Under the pieces are notes generated by a model. That model had not been told where the DNA came from and did not search any database. It worked only from the letters and a program-made list of their open reading frames with translations. Shown here one piece after another: positions 1 through 8,979 of a DNA stretch of 64,000 bases. The stretch covers positions 2,142,001 through 2,206,000 of the forward strand of contig NZ_CP129119.1 of the NCBI RefSeq assembly GCF_030406775.1, written 5' to 3'. Every line of letters starts with the position of its first letter. The first letter of the stretch is position 1. Both the position numbers and the translations under genes were made by a program. Source of the stretch: Sporosarcina trichiuri. Lineage in GTDB: Bacteria > Bacillota > Bacilli > Bacillales_A > Planococcaceae.

Positions 1-237
1 CTCGAATCCGAAAAGACCGACACGCATTACAACCACGGGGCGGGCTGCACATTCGCAGCAGCCATCACAGCGAACTTGGCGAATGGCGCAGACATGAAGA
101 GCGCAGTCATCGACGCCAAGGCGTTCGTCGCTGGCGCCATCGCCAACGGCTGGAAGCTGAATGAGTACGTGGGACCCGTCATGCATGGCGCGAAAAACCG
201 TTTCGGCGGACCTGAGATCACTACAACTGAAGTATGA
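1..237 (+). CDS. pdxK: PdxK/ThiD-family pyridoxal (hydroxymethylpyrimidine) kinase, C-terminal part
   Basis: Cytosolic ribokinase-fold kinase that phosphorylates vitamin B6 vitamers or the thiamin pyrimidine. Only the last 78 codons are in the window; the 5' end is cut by the left edge. The visible part has the family's anion-hole and catalytic motif HGAGCTFAAAI, whose GAGC block holds the phosphate-transfer region, and ends with LNEYVGPVMHGAKNRFG, which closely resembles the tail of B. subtilis PdxK as I remember it. In Bacillales this protein is the ThiD-like pyridoxal kinase, so pdxK is preferred over thiD. It stops about 130 bp before the yojF start and is probably a separate transcription unit. 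Confidence 0.85.
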   Translation, partial: LESEKTDTHYNHGAGCTFAAAITANLANGADMKSAVIDAKAFVAGAIANGWKLNEYVGPVMHGAKNRFGGPEITTTEV

Positions 238-367
238 CAGACCGCAGGCACTGGAAAGTCCCCCTTCCCAGTGCTTTTTCCATGCCGGAACTGCAAAACT
301 GCATTTCGTTTCGCAACCCGATATACTTATCTATAGTGAAAAAAACTCAGCCGGAGGAGGAACAACC

Positions 368-718
368 ATGGAACCAGTGAAACAAGAAGAGCTCCAGAAG
401 CTCATCGATTCCTTTGCAGGCAAAGATGTCTACATCCATCTGGAGACGACGAACGGCGCCTACGCGGCCCATTTCCAGGAAGGATTCTTCAATGCGGGCG
501 CATTCATCCGCAATATTGTCGTCAATTACGAACTCGGGAAAGTCGCAGGGGAATCCCCGCACCGCGTCGGTCTGAAACTGCCTTCGGGCTGGATCTATGC
601 GCAGGGCATCACTCATTACGAGCTCGACGAATACGGCCGCCTGCTGATGGCAGGACTCGGTCCGGACGGCAAACTTGCTGTCGCTCTGCAGATCAGCGAA
701 ACACCATTCACATATTGA
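368..718 (+). CDS. yojF: YojF-like protein (DUF1806), partner of BshB2
   Basis: Small soluble protein of 116 residues, the same length as B. subtilis YojF. The ATG at 368 follows GGAGGAGG at the usual distance; an open frame extends further upstream but has no ribosome site. The sequence (start MEPVKQEELQKLIDSF, then a beta-rich body with HFQEGFFNAGAFIRN) fits DUF1806. It lies 25 bp before bshB2, the same order as yojF-yojG in B. subtilis, so the two are very probably cotranscribed. The biochemical role of YojF is not established; a supporting role in bacillithiol metabolism is inferred from linkage only. Confidence 0.85.
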   Translation: MEPVKQEELQKLIDSFAGKDVYIHLETTNGAYAAHFQEGFFNAGAFIRNIVVNYELGKVAGESPHRVGLKLPSGWIYAQGITHYELDEYGRLLMAGLGPDGKLAVALQISETPFTY

Positions 719-743
719 GAGTACAGAAGGAGGAACTTGAACT

Positions 744-1409
744 ATGGAACAAGAACGCCATGTATTGGTCATTTTTCCGCATCCGGACGATGAAGCATTC
801 GGCGTGTCGGGCACGATCGCCACATATCTCGAAATGGGAGTGCCTGTGACATATGCCTGCCTGACGCTCGGCGAAATGGGACGCAACCTCGGCAACCCGC
901 CGTTCGCGACCCGGGAAACGCTGCCCGGCATCCGCAAGAAGGAGCTGCAGGCTTCCGCTGACGCCATGGGGCTCACCGACCTTCGGATGATGGGTCTCCG
1001 TGACAAAACGGTAGAATTCGAAGACGATGAAAAGATGGTGAAGATGATCCAGGGACTGATCGACGATACGAACCCGTCGCTCGTCATCACGTTCTATCCC
1101 GGACTGTCGGTACACCCCGACCACGAAGCGACCGCCCGCGCGGTCATCGAAACGATACGCCGCATGGACGCCGGCGACCGGCCGAAAGTGTATACGATCG
1201 CGTTCGACAATGACACGGTCAACCAGATCGGCCATCCGGATGTCCATCATGATGTATCGGGAGTCAATGAGAAAAAACTCGGCGCCATGAACGCCCACGC
1301 CTCTCAGACGGTCTGGATGATGGAAGCTATGCAGAAACGTCTGGACGAACAGGATCCCGATGCGCTAAAATGGTTGAACACAGAACATTTCTACACATAT
1401 ACTTTTTAA
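744..1409 (+). CDS. bshB2: Bacillithiol biosynthesis deacetylase BshB2
   Basis: Zinc-dependent LmbE/PIG-L family deacetylase of 221 residues, predicted to remove acetyl from N-acetylglucosaminyl-malate, the second step of bacillithiol synthesis in the cytosol. The metal and catalytic motif HPDDEAFG lies near residue 13, and the second metal histidine is in SVHPDHEAT near residue 125. The start ATG follows AGGAGG. The gene directly follows yojF. The product implies that this organism makes the low-molecular-weight thiol bacillithiol, as most Bacillales do. A candidate CcpA site lies just after the stop codon but probably concerns the next gene. Confidence 0.93.
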   Translation: MEQERHVLVIFPHPDDEAFGVSGTIATYLEMGVPVTYACLTLGEMGRNLGNPPFATRETLPGIRKKELQASADAMGLTDLRMMGLRDKTVEFEDDEKMVKMIQGLIDDTNPSLVITFYPGLSVHPDHEATARAVIETIRRMDAGDRPKVYTIAFDNDTVNQIGHPDVHHDVSGVNEKKLGAMNAHASQTVWMMEAMQKRLDEQDPDALKWLNTEHFYTYTF

Positions 1410-1411
1410 TA

Positions 1412-1426
1412 AGGAAAACGCTTTCA
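1412..1426. promoter_or_regulatory. Candidate CcpA (cre) site upstream of the YjiH-type gene
   Basis: The stretch GGAAAACGCTTTCA matches the cre consensus TGNAARCGNWWNCA at 13 of 14 positions by my reading. It sits 3 bp after the bshB2 stop and about 155 bp before the YjiH start, so it would act on the downstream gene. A second inverted repeat (ATTCATT at 1518-1524 and AATGAAT at 1531-1537) lies nearer the start and could be an operator for another regulator. Confidence 0.4.
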
Positions 1427-1582
1427 TTTGGAAAGCTTCCGGAATTGCCCGTTTACCGGGCATCTCTCCGGGTATACATACAGGGCTTCAGACGAAATAA
1501 GTTGTTTACTTTTTGATATTCATTCATTAAAATGAATAAATATACATAGTATGCAAGACTTCATACATAAGGAGCCTTCAGA

Positions 1583-2938
1583 ATGAAAAAAGCGTCTTTG
1601 TCGAACTGGTTATTGTTTTTGCTCCCGTCCTTAGCGGGAATCCTGCTGTTCATGGTGCCGATGAAATTCGGCGGCGAATGGCTCGTGCCGGTCGCTGTAT
1701 TGGCAGACTGGCTGTCCGGTCTCGTGGAACCTATTATGCCGTTCGCGGCGATGGTGCTGATCATCATCTCTGCGGTCGGTTCGGTGATTTACCTCTTCAT
1801 ACCGTTCAAAGATGAAGAGAATCCGACATTCCCTGAAAAACTCTTCAAGATGACACCGTTCTGGACACTGACCCGTGTGGTCGGAGCTGTTTTCGCTGTC
1901 ATGGTGACGTTCCAGCTCGGACCGGAGGCGATTTGGAGCGAGAATACAGGCGGCATGCTGTTATCGCCGGACGGCCTGGTGTCGTTCCTGTATACAATCT
2001 TCCTGTTCGCCGGTCTGTTCCTGCCCTTGCTGCTGAATTTCGGTCTGCTCGATTTTTTCGGAACGATGATGGTCAAAATCATGCGTCCGCTGTTCAAGCT
2101 GCCCGGCCGGTCATCGATCGATGCGCTGACGTCCTGGGTGGGTGACGGGACGATCGGTGTGCTGCTGACAAGCCAGCAATATGAAGAAGGCCATTACACG
2201 AAGCGGGAAGCTGCCGTAATTGCTACGACGTTTTCAATCGTTTCAATCACCTTCTCGCTGGTCATCATCCGTGAAGTCAACCTGGAACAATATTTCGTGC
2301 CTTTTTACGCGACGGTTGCATTGGTCGGCGTTGTGCTCGGCCTGATCATGCCCCGGATCTATCCGCTTTCCCGGAAACCTGACGAACATATAGACGGTTC
2401 TCCGCAGGACGACTCGGAAAAAAAGATTCCTGAGGGGTACAATGTGGTAACCCACGGTCTGAAAAGTGCGCTTGAGACAGCCGATAAGAACCGTTCCCTT
2501 GGCAAAATGGCCGGCGATGGTTTCCGCAACGTCCTCGATATGTGGCTCGGTGTCGCGCCGATCGTCATGGCGTTCGGTACGATCGCGACGATGCTCGCAG
2601 AGTACACGAGCCTCTTCACGATTCTCGGGAAACCGTTCGTACCGCTGCTGAACGTGCTCGGCATTCCGGAGGCAGCGGAAGCGGGCTCCCTGATGATTGT
2701 CGGGATTACCGACATGTTCCTGCCGGCTTTGCTTGCGAACGGTCTGCTTACGGAGCCGATCACGCTCTTTACAGTGGCCACCATTTCCGTCGTGCAGCTC
2801 ATTTACTTATCTGAAGTCGGCGGACTGATCTTAGGGACGAAAATCCCAGTCAATCTGTGGGATCTCATCGTCATCTTCCTGATTCGTACACTGATCGCGC
2901 TGCCGATTGTGGCAGGCGTCGCCCACTTGATTTTTTAA
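1583..2938 (+). CDS. YjiH-family membrane protein with nucleoside-recognition (Gate) domains
   Basis: Integral membrane protein of 451 residues with about ten hydrophobic segments. The N-terminal LFLLPSLAGILLFMVPMKF and the later segments with a conserved TSWVGDGTIGVLLTSQQYEEG stretch (near residue 185) match the YjiH family, which carries two Gate domains as found in nucleoside transporters and spore maturation proteins. Substrate and role are not known; transport is inferred from the fold. The start follows AAGGAG. It is a single gene, with a possible cre site upstream and a strong terminator at 2944-2980. It could be annotated as a nucleoside recognition protein or SpmA/B-like protein, but the length and motif fit YjiH better. 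Confidence 0.75.
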   Translation: MKKASLSNWLLFLLPSLAGILLFMVPMKFGGEWLVPVAVLADWLSGLVEPIMPFAAMVLIIISAVGSVIYLFIPFKDEENPTFPEKLFKMTPFWTLTRVVGAVFAVMVTFQLGPEAIWSENTGGMLLSPDGLVSFLYTIFLFAGLFLPLLLNFGLLDFFGTMMVKIMRPLFKLPGRSSIDALTSWVGDGTIGVLLTSQQYEEGHYTKREAAVIATTFSIVSITFSLVIIREVNLEQYFVPFYATVALVGVVLGLIMPRIYPLSRKPDEHIDGSPQDDSEKKIPEGYNVVTHGLKSALETADKNRSLGKMAGDGFRNVLDMWLGVAPIVMAFGTIATMLAEYTSLFTILGKPFVPLLNVLGIPEAAEAGSLMIVGITDMFLPALLANGLLTEPITLFTVATISVVQLIYLSEVGGLILGTKIPVNLWDLIVIFLIRTLIALPIVAGVAHLIF

Positions 2939-2943
2939 TGAAC

Positions 2944-2980
2944 CCCCCCTCTTTCCGCTTCTGCGGAAGAGGGGTTTTTT
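2944..2980 (+). terminator. Rho-independent terminator after the YjiH-type gene
   Basis: A GC-rich hairpin (CCCCTCTTTCCGC paired with GCGGAAGAGGGG, loop TTCT) followed by six T residues. Confidence 0.9.
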
Positions 2981-3043
2981 GTGTGATGATATGCGGCGGA
3001 TGGGTTTAATTGGGGAAAATGCAGTGCGTGGGGGGCGGCAATT

Positions 3044-3484
3044 GTGAAGTTATGAGCAATTTGGAGTGGGTTATGAGCGGAAATCTGGGTTTATGATCAC
3101 TTCCGAGGGTTTATGAGCAGACACTGGGTTTTATGATCACTTTGGCGAGTTTATGAGCGGAACGGCCGGGTTTATGATCACTTTGCTTTCACCAGCGCCC
3201 CCTTGCCCCGACGGCACTACGAAAAAGCCGGAGCCGCAGGCGGAGCTGACAAGCCAATCTTTGATTTGTCTGTTTTCTGCGCGGCTCGGGGACGTGCGGA
3301 CGTTAGGGATGAGCCGCGGCCCTCGCAATTTTGAAGTTATGAGCACTTTGGAGTGGGTTATGAGCGGAAATCTGGGTTTATGATCACTTCCGCGGGTTTA
3401 TGAGCGGAAACTGGGTTTTATGATCACTTTGGCGAGTTTAAGAGCGCAACGGCCGGGTTTATGATCACTTTCCCTGTTTTATGA
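3044..3484 (+). repeat. Family A intergenic array, two copies around a linker
   Basis: Two arrays (3044-3183 and 3333-3484) of units that start TTATGAGC or TTATGATC and repeat every 20-21 bp, each with a conserved first half and a variable second half. The arrays are near copies of each other, offset by 289 bp. Between them is a linker with GGAGCTGACAAGCCAATCTT near 3240, a block that recurs near 49380 and 49680. The region lies between two convergent genes. No ribosome site or plausible gene is present. The same unit type occurs at 8862, 26954, 49490 and 49788. Confidence 0.9.
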
Positions 3485-3485
3485 G

Positions 3486-3511
3486 CAAAACGCCCCGCGC
3501 GGCGGGGCGTT
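3486..3511 (-). terminator. Terminator of the threonine dehydrogenase gene
   Basis: Perfect hairpin CGCCCCGC/GCGGGGCG with a GCG loop, followed on the minus strand by TTTT. It is 6 bp past the stop codon. Confidence 0.85.
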
Positions 3512-3516
3512 CATCA

Positions 3517-4461
3517 TCAGGCGTTCACTTTTTTACGGATCTTCTCGAGCATGTCCGCGACCATCGTGTCCATGTCGTAGGTTGCTGCAAAGCCCCATTC
3601 GGCTTCCGCCGCAGAGCAGTCGAGGGAATTCGGCCAGCTGTCGGCGATCGACTGGCGGACCGGGTCGACGTCATACGCCAATTCGAATGACGGGATGTGC
3701 TTTCGGATGGCTGTGGCCAGCTCTTCCGGATCGAAACTCATCGCCGTCACGTTGAACGCATTCCGGTGGATGAGGTTCGAGGCGTCCGTCTCCATCAGGT
3801 CGACGATCGCCTGCAGGGCATCCGGCATGTACATCATATCCATGTACGTGCCTTCTGCGATGAAGGACGTATACTTCCCGTCCTCGACCGCTTTGTAGAA
3901 GATATCCACTGCGTAGTCGGTCGTGCCGCCGCCGGGCTGTGCGACATACGAAATGAGGCCCGGGAACCGGACGCCGCGCGTATCGACGCCGAACTTCTCA
4001 AAGTAATAGTCACAGAGCAGTTCACCGGAGACTTTGTTGACGCCGTACATCGTCGTCGGCCGCTGGAATGTGTCCTGCGGCGTATTGTCTTTCGGCGTCG
4101 ATGGGCCGAATGAGCCGATCGAACTCGGCGTGAAGAACTGCAGATCGAGTGCGCGCGCCGTTTCAAGCGCATTCACCAGGCCGCCCATATTGAGGTTCCA
4201 TGCAAGCAGCGGGTTCTCCTCCGCCTTCGCAGACAGCAGTGCTGCCATGTGCATCAGTGTGTCGGCGCCGAATTCTTTCGCGAGTTCCGTCATCTTCACA
4301 CCGTCAGTCACGTCAAGAATCGCAAACGGTCCGTCCATCTCCGTCTGAGGCTCCCGGATATCAGTTGCCAGCACATTTTCCGTTCCATATTCGTTACGCA
4401 GTTTGACGATCAGTTCCGAGCCGATCTGACCGAGTGCTCCGGTCACCATGATTTTTTTCAT
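3517..4461 (-). CDS. tdh: SDR-type L-threonine 3-dehydrogenase
   Basis: NAD-dependent extended short-chain dehydrogenase (314 residues) that oxidises L-threonine to 2-amino-3-ketobutyrate. The N-terminal Rossmann motif is [10 protein letters not shown] (residues 8-17) and the catalytic YxxxK is in [10 protein letters not shown] near residue 140, with a serine in [10 protein letters not shown] upstream. The length and the opening [17 protein letters not shown] match the epimerase-like threonine dehydrogenases, not the zinc-dependent ones. Its product is the substrate of the glycine C-acetyltransferase encoded at 5669-6859 on the same strand, although two plus-strand genes separate them. The start is set by GGAGG before ATG. 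The main alternative is an unspecified NAD-dependent epimerase. Confidence 0.85.
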   Translation of the reverse strand: MKKIMVTGALGQIGSELIVKLRNEYGTENVLATDIREPQTEMDGPFAILDVTDGVKMTELAKEFGADTLMHMAALLSAKAEENPLLAWNLNMGGLVNALETARALDLQFFTPSSIGSFGPSTPKDNTPQDTFQRPTTMYGVNKVSGELLCDYYFEKFGVDTRGVRFPGLISYVAQPGGGTTDYAVDIFYKAVEDGKYTSFIAEGTYMDMMYMPDALQAIVDLMETDASNLIHRNAFNVTAMSFDPEELATAIRKHIPSFELAYDVDPVRQSIADSWPNSLDCSAAEAEWGFAATYDMDTMVADMLEKIRKKVNA

Positions 4462-4648
4462 CTGTCTGCCTCCTATGACTGTTTGTATTTATGGAGAGGA
4501 CACATTTTATCAATAAAATAAAAGATCCTTTGTTTCTCGATGAAATCGATTATAAACTGTTCTGCTCATAAAAACAATATTTCATACAGTGATGCAGGTA
4601 ATTATCTGAAAGCTATGCTACAATAAAAGCAATTGGAGGGTGTGTCTC

Positions 4649-5317
4649 TTGAAGGATAATCCATTTATCGTGCGGGGCATTGCCCGCTGGCTGATGCTGT
4701 TCGCGGGCGGTGTGCTGCTGACAGTCGTCCTGCTGTTCGCGGACATCCCGTTCTGGGCGGTGTTCGCCATCATCATGATGCTCTATCTGCTGGTCACCAT
4801 GGGCTGGCCCCTGTACATCATCTACCTGTCCAGGAACGTGAAGAAAATTGATGCGTTCCTAGCGAAGAACCGGTCGAATGCCATCTTCGGCTACGCCTAT
4901 GCAGTCGGTCATGAACCGGCGGATCGAGTGATCGGCGCGCTGGAAACCATTTTGCAGACGTTCAAGCAGCCGAAACTGCAGGCGGTGTACGCTGCCAATC
5001 TCGCGGTCTGGCAGCGGGATGCCGAAGCGCTGCATCGTCTCGCCATCCACCTGCCGTCTGCGGATTACGTCAATTACTACACGGCCTGTGCTGTCCTGAT
5101 GGAAGGAAATACGGAACGCGCCGAAACAATCCGCCAATCCATCCGGAAGGCCTGGATGTCGCACGCCCTTCAAGCCGGGATTGCCGGGCAGGCCGGTGAC
5201 CGGACCGCTTACCGCAGGGAAGCGGAACTGGCGGCAGCCCATTCTCGCGGTGTCCAGCATTACATTATCGTTTCTCTGTTTGAACGGGAAGACAGCCTTT
5301 TCCCGATACCTTCATAG
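4649..5317 (+). CDS. Unrecognised membrane protein, two N-terminal TM segments
   Basis: I do not recognise this 222-residue protein. A TTG start at 4649 is chosen because GGAGGG precedes it by about 7 bp; an in-frame GTG at 4640 overlaps that ribosome site. The N-terminal 55 residues form two hydrophobic helices separated by a short turn (ADIPFW). The remaining part is soluble, alanine-rich and helical, with a repeated pattern of about 35 residues that could be TPR-like. A 56-codon gene follows 11 bp after its stop and is likely cotranscribed, ending at the terminator 5500-5537. The two genes lie between tdh and kbl on the opposite strand. Confidence 0.6.
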   Translation: MKDNPFIVRGIARWLMLFAGGVLLTVVLLFADIPFWAVFAIIMMLYLLVTMGWPLYIIYLSRNVKKIDAFLAKNRSNAIFGYAYAVGHEPADRVIGALETILQTFKQPKLQAVYAANLAVWQRDAEALHRLAIHLPSADYVNYYTACAVLMEGNTERAETIRQSIRKAWMSHALQAGIAGQAGDRTAYRREAELAAAHSRGVQHYIIVSLFEREDSLFPIPS

Positions 5318-5328
5318 GAGGGATAGCA

Positions 5329-5499
5329 ATGGAGTACACCGAAGACACAGCCGTTGAACTGAAAGACGGGCGCAGGGGGGTCATCCTCCTCGTGCGCGCG
5401 GACGAGCCGACCCGGTATGACATCGAGCTGACGGACGGTGAGATCACGACCGTCTTCCACGATGAGATTGCGGCCAAAGACGATTTTCCGGTCAAATGA
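5329..5499 (+). CDS. Small acidic protein of 56 residues, function unknown
   Basis: The ATG follows AGGAGGGA with ideal spacing, the frame ends just before a strong terminator, and the coding sequence has the local codon style, so this is very likely a real gene. The product alternates charged and hydrophobic residues (VELKDGRRGVILLV, then YDIELTDGEITTVFHDEI), which suggests a small beta-barrel of KOW or SH3 type, but I recognise no family. It is 11 bp downstream of the membrane protein gene and shares its terminator. Confidence 0.6.
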   Translation: MEYTEDTAVELKDGRRGVILLVRADEPTRYDIELTDGEITTVFHDEIAAKDDFPVK

Positions 5500-5537
5500 A
5501 AACAGCCTGGACAGAATTTCTTGTCCAGGCTGTTTTT
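5500..5537 (+). terminator. Terminator of the 4649-5499 gene pair
   Basis: Hairpin AACAGCCTGGACA/TGTCCAGGCTGTT followed by T residues on the plus strand, directly after the stop codon at 5499. Confidence 0.9.
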
Positions 5538-5621
5538 CACGGGTTTGAGCGGTCCCTTCTGTAATCAGTATAGCTGCATATCAGCTGACGGCTGCATAAT
5601 GAGCAGGACTGCCTCCTTTGG

Positions 5622-5668
5622 AAAAGGCTGTTTCCGTTCCCGGGAAAGGGATCGGAAACAGCCTTCTT
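5622..5668 (-). terminator. Terminator of kbl
   Basis: Long hairpin GGCTGTTTCCG...CGGAAACAGCC with flanking A/T tracts, directly downstream of the kbl stop codon at 5669. T tracts on both sides mean it might also stop plus-strand readthrough. Confidence 0.75.
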
Positions 5669-6859
5669 TTATTGGATGACGCCGAGTTCTTTGCCGACTT
5701 TTTCATAGATAGCAAGCGCATCATCGAGCATCGCTTTCGTATGGGCAGCGGTCGGCATGTTGCGCACGCGGCCGGTGCCTTTCGGGACGGTCGGGAAGAC
5801 GATCGATTTTGCGTAGACGCCTTCTTCCGCCAGCCGTTTGGAGAACTGCTGGGTCAGCTTCTCTTCGCCGATGATGCACGGCGTGATCGGTGTTTCGGAA
5901 TTGCCGATGTCGAAGCCGAGCTTCTTCAGGCCGTCTTTCAAGTAGTTGCCGTTCTCCCACAGCTTGTCGTGCAGTTCGGTGGATGCGCTGATCTTATCGA
6001 GCGCCCCCATGATCGCTGCCACGTCGCCCGGCGGTACAGCCGTCGAGAACAGGAACGGACGGGAGCGGACTTTCAGCCAGTCGATCAGCTTCTGTGTGCC
6101 GGCCACATAACCGCCGACAACACCGACTGCCTTCGAGAGCGTCCCCATCTGCATGTCGATCTCCTTTTCAAGGCCGAAGTGCTTGACGGTCCCCTTCCCT
6201 TTTCCGGTGACGCCTGAACCGTGTGCATCGTCGACGTAGGTGATGAGGTCGAATTCCTTTGCAACTTCGACCGCACCCGGCAGGTTCGCGATGTCGCCGT
6301 CCATCGAGAAGACGCCGTCCGTGATGTACATCACTTTGCCGTACTGGCCCGATTCCGTCGCTTCCTTCGCTTTCGCGCGCAAGTCATCCATATCCTGGTG
6401 TTTCACCCGGATGATCTTCGCACCGGAGAGGCGGCAGCCGTCGATGATGGACGCGTGGTTCAGTTCATCGGACAGGATCGCGTCGTTTTTGTTCATGACC
6501 GCGGAGATGGCCGCCATGTTGCAATTGAAGCCGGACTGGAACGAAATCGCCGCTTCGGTGCCTTTGAACTCGGCGAGTTTCTTCTCGAGTTCGATATGAA
6601 TGTCGAGCGTTCCGTTGATGGTGCGGACGGCACCTGCACCGACCCCGTATTTCTTGACCGCTTCGATGTTGAGCTGTTTCAGGTCTTCATCTGTCGCAAG
6701 ACCGAGATAGTTGTTGGAGGACAGATTGATGAGTTCTTTGCCTTTGATTTTGATGATCGGGCCGTTCGGGCCTTCGACAGGTTCGATTTCGTTATACAGT
6801 CCCTGGTCTTTCAGTTCCTGCAGGTTTTCGTCTAGAAATTGGTTGAGTATGTGTGACAA
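5669..6859 (-). CDS. kbl: Glycine C-acetyltransferase (2-amino-3-ketobutyrate CoA ligase)
   Basis: PLP-dependent alpha-oxoamine synthase that cleaves 2-amino-3-ketobutyrate with CoA into glycine and acetyl-CoA, completing threonine catabolism started by tdh at 3517-4461. The open frame runs far upstream, but TTG at 6859 with AAGGGAGA before it gives 396 residues, the normal length, and the usual N-terminus ([20 protein letters not shown]). The PLP lysine is in [12 protein letters not shown], with DDAHGSG and [11 protein letters not shown] as further active-site motifs and [14 protein letters not shown] in the C-terminal half. BioF is the close alternative, but the N-terminus and the nearby tdh support Kbl. 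Confidence 0.93.
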   Translation of the reverse strand: MSHILNQFLDENLQELKDQGLYNEIEPVEGPNGPIIKIKGKELINLSSNNYLGLATDEDLKQLNIEAVKKYGVGAGAVRTINGTLDIHIELEKKLAEFKGTEAAISFQSGFNCNMAAISAVMNKNDAILSDELNHASIIDGCRLSGAKIIRVKHQDMDDLRAKAKEATESGQYGKVMYITDGVFSMDGDIANLPGAVEVAKEFDLITYVDDAHGSGVTGKGKGTVKHFGLEKEIDMQMGTLSKAVGVVGGYVAGTQKLIDWLKVRSRPFLFSTAVPPGDVAAIMGALDKISASTELHDKLWENGNYLKDGLKKLGFDIGNSETPITPCIIGEEKLTQQFSKRLAEEGVYAKSIVFPTVPKGTGRVRNMPTAAHTKAMLDDALAIYEKVGKELGVIQ

Positions 6860-6930
6860 ACTGATCTCCCTTTCGACACGTGATGCTTTAAGTGTAGCAT
6901 AATCGGACCGGTTCCCGGTACCGTTGCGTG

Positions 6931-8007
6931 TCAGACCGGCAGCAGGGTGAGCAGTGTCTTCGATTTTTCCGAGAATGCCTGCTGATCGAGCGCGCTGTCC
7001 ATTGCGGCATCGATTCTGCCTGTCAATCCGGCATATCGGTGCATCGCTTCCGCCGCTTCGCCTATCGCAGCCTTGTAGCGGAGACGGATGGCATCGATTT
7101 TCCGTTCGGCCAGTTCGTCTTTCGCGCAAAGGCCTGCAAGGTTCAGGATTTCATCGCCTTCCCGCTCGATGTCGTAGACGTGCGGTTCCGTAGCATCGAT
7201 CAGACAGACTGACAGCTCCGGGAATTGGATGACGTCAATGCTTCCGGCGTCCAATCCGCACCAGCCGTATTCGGTATCGATGCCCCGTTTCTCCGCTTCC
7301 GCAGCGAGCGCTTTCATCATCGTCGACTTCCCCGTGCCCGGGAGTGATTTGATGAGGATCCGCCGTTTCGCCGTCTTCGTGATGGAGGGGATGAAGTCAT
7401 GCGCACCTGATGCGGACAGCGAGCCGATGATACGGTGGGTGACAACGGCTTCCTTGTTCAGCCGCAAGGTCCCGAACAGGTCCGCTGCAAGTTTCGCGGT
7501 GATGGCCGTATGCTCGGCCCAGTCCATCCGTGCGATGTTGACCGCCTCCCATTCGTCGTGGATGGCCTTCGCTTCCGAGAGGGACTGCAGCGCTTTTCCT
7601 AATACCGCTTCCGCTTCCTCCGTATGCTGGACGATCGACGGATTGACTGCACGCAGTTTGTCTTCATCATAGACATCGTAGAAACTGACGACACGGTGTC
7701 GGCCGCCGAGATCTGCAGGCTCCAGGGAGACCGGTGCGGAGGCGGAGATGTAGAGGATGCCGGCGTCCTTGACGTAGATGCCGTCGGTCTTCTCCAGATG
7801 CAGTGGACTCCTGAACCTCTCGATATCACTGCCGCGGCTTGCGTGGAGTGCTGCCAGTTCGTTGAGCAGGCCGGACAGGGCGAATGCCGGCGGTGTTTTG
7901 ATGAATACCGTGACCGCCGCCTGCCGGATGAGATGATCATACTTATGGATGATGCCGTCTCCTGTATAGGCTGTTCCCATAGATTCCGTGATGCTTCCTG
8001 TCATCAT
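6931..8007 (-). CDS. P-loop NTPase of the PRK06851-like two-domain type
   Basis: Protein of 358 residues. The C-terminal half has a clean Walker A in [17 protein letters not shown] near residue 225, and [18 protein letters not shown] downstream, which fits a Bacillales and Clostridia family of duplicated P-loop proteins of unknown role. The N-terminal half should carry a second P-loop, but the corresponding place reads [13 protein letters not shown], so that site has lost the lysine and is probably inactive. ATG at 8007 is preferred to GTG at 8013 because AAAGGGTGG then sits at a sensible distance. It lies downstream of the YczE-type gene with an 84-bp gap. The function is not known; the family assignment is from memory of its motif pattern. 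Confidence 0.6.
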   Translation of the reverse strand: MMTGSITESMGTAYTGDGIIHKYDHLIRQAAVTVFIKTPPAFALSGLLNELAALHASRGSDIERFRSPLHLEKTDGIYVKDAGILYISASAPVSLEPADLGGRHRVVSFYDVYDEDKLRAVNPSIVQHTEEAEAVLGKALQSLSEAKAIHDEWEAVNIARMDWAEHTAITAKLAADLFGTLRLNKEAVVTHRIIGSLSASGAHDFIPSITKTAKRRILIKSLPGTGKSTMMKALAAEAEKRGIDTEYGWCGLDAGSIDVIQFPELSVCLIDATEPHVYDIEREGDEILNLAGLCAKDELAERKIDAIRLRYKAAIGEAAEAMHRYAGLTGRIDAAMDSALDQQAFSEKSKTLLTLLPV

Positions 8008-8091
8008 GACCACCCTTTCTGAACACGTCTCTTACAAGATATGAGGAAGGGGACGAAAAAAGCACAGCCGCTGGGGGCTGTGCCGGGAGAC

Positions 8092-8730
8092 TCATAGAAG
8101 GGCTTCGATATTGGGCTCGCCCGCCGCGCGCAGCAGCAGCCGCTGGCACTGGGGCATGGCGATATGGACGACCTGCCCGATCAGCAGGGCGATGAGAACC
8201 GTGCCGATGCCGACGGGTCCGCCGAGCGCCCAGCCGAGCAGCGCGACGATCACTTCGATCGAGGTCCGGACGACTTTTACGCTTATATTGAATTTATGGA
8301 CGATGAGCAGCATGAGGCTGTCCCGCGGGCCTGCTCCCATATTCGGCGAAACATAGAGCCCGATGCCGTACGACATGATCACGACCCCGGCGATGAACAT
8401 GCCGATGGCGCCCGGGATGGTGTGAATGTCAGGCAGCAGCCAGTTGAACAGGTCGATGAACGACCCGAGCAGCAGCATGTTGAGCCATGTGCCGTATTTC
8501 GGCCATTTCCTCTGGAAGGCGGCCGTCGTCAGGACGATGGCGAGCCCCGTGATGATGCTCCAGGAACCGATTGTCAGGCCGACCTTCTGGTACAGGCCGA
8601 CATGCAGGACGTCCCACGGTCCGATGCCGATGAGCTGCCCTTTGATGGTCATCGCGATTCCGAGCGCCAAGATCATCTGTCCCACTATGAAAAAAATCCA
8701 TCTCCATTTCCGTAAGGTCATCATATGCAT
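8092..8730 (-). CDS. YczE/YitT-type integral membrane protein
   Basis: Membrane protein of 212 residues with about five hydrophobic helices. The motif GIGPWDVLHVGLYQK near residue 36 and the glycine-rich YVSPNMGAGPRDSLMLL near residue 128 are typical of the YczE group. In B. subtilis YczE influences nonribosomal peptide production linked to the phosphopantetheinyl transferase Sfp; whether that applies here is unknown, since no such system is visible. The start is preceded by AGAAAGAAG. The P-loop protein gene follows on the same strand and may be cotranscribed. Upstream lies a short family A repeat array. Confidence 0.7.
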   Translation of the reverse strand: MHMMTLRKWRWIFFIVGQMILALGIAMTIKGQLIGIGPWDVLHVGLYQKVGLTIGSWSIITGLAIVLTTAAFQRKWPKYGTWLNMLLLGSFIDLFNWLLPDIHTIPGAIGMFIAGVVIMSYGIGLYVSPNMGAGPRDSLMLLIVHKFNISVKVVRTSIEVIVALLGWALGGPVGIGTVLIALLIGQVVHIAMPQCQRLLLRAAGEPNIEALL

Positions 8731-8861
8731 TCTTCTTTCTGAAGCCGTCGCTGGATGGACGGCGAAATGTCACTGTCCATTGTAGCATATGCCTGGGATC
8801 GTGGTTTGGCGCGATGGAAGGGTTTTTGTCTGCCGGGTTTTTATGAGGCGGGATGCCGAAG

Positions 8862-8945
8862 GTGTGAAGTTATGAGCGAAATACAGTTTTAATGATCACT
8901 TTCATGAGTTTATGAGCGGTTCGGCACTGTTTATGATCACTTTGC
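8862..8945 (+). repeat. Family A intergenic array, short copy
   Basis: GTGAAGTTATGAGCG followed by alternating TTATGATCACTTT and TTATGAGCGG units with a period of about 20 bp, the same consensus as at 3044. It lies between the ybaK stop and the YczE-type start, both on the minus strand, so it sits in the promoter region of the latter. Confidence 0.85.
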
Positions 8946-8979
8946 TCTCAGCGGGGCTCGCCGTTCCCGCACAGCCACT

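Noticed and set aside
161..367. N-terminal extension of YojF
   Set aside because: The extra residues overlap the pdxK stop, have no ribosome site and are absent from the known 116-residue family.
3044..3484. Possible CRISPR arrays (families A, B and C)
   Set aside because: Units are 18-21 bp, conserved only in one half, with no constant repeat of 23-40 bp, no unique spacers of equal size and no cas genes.
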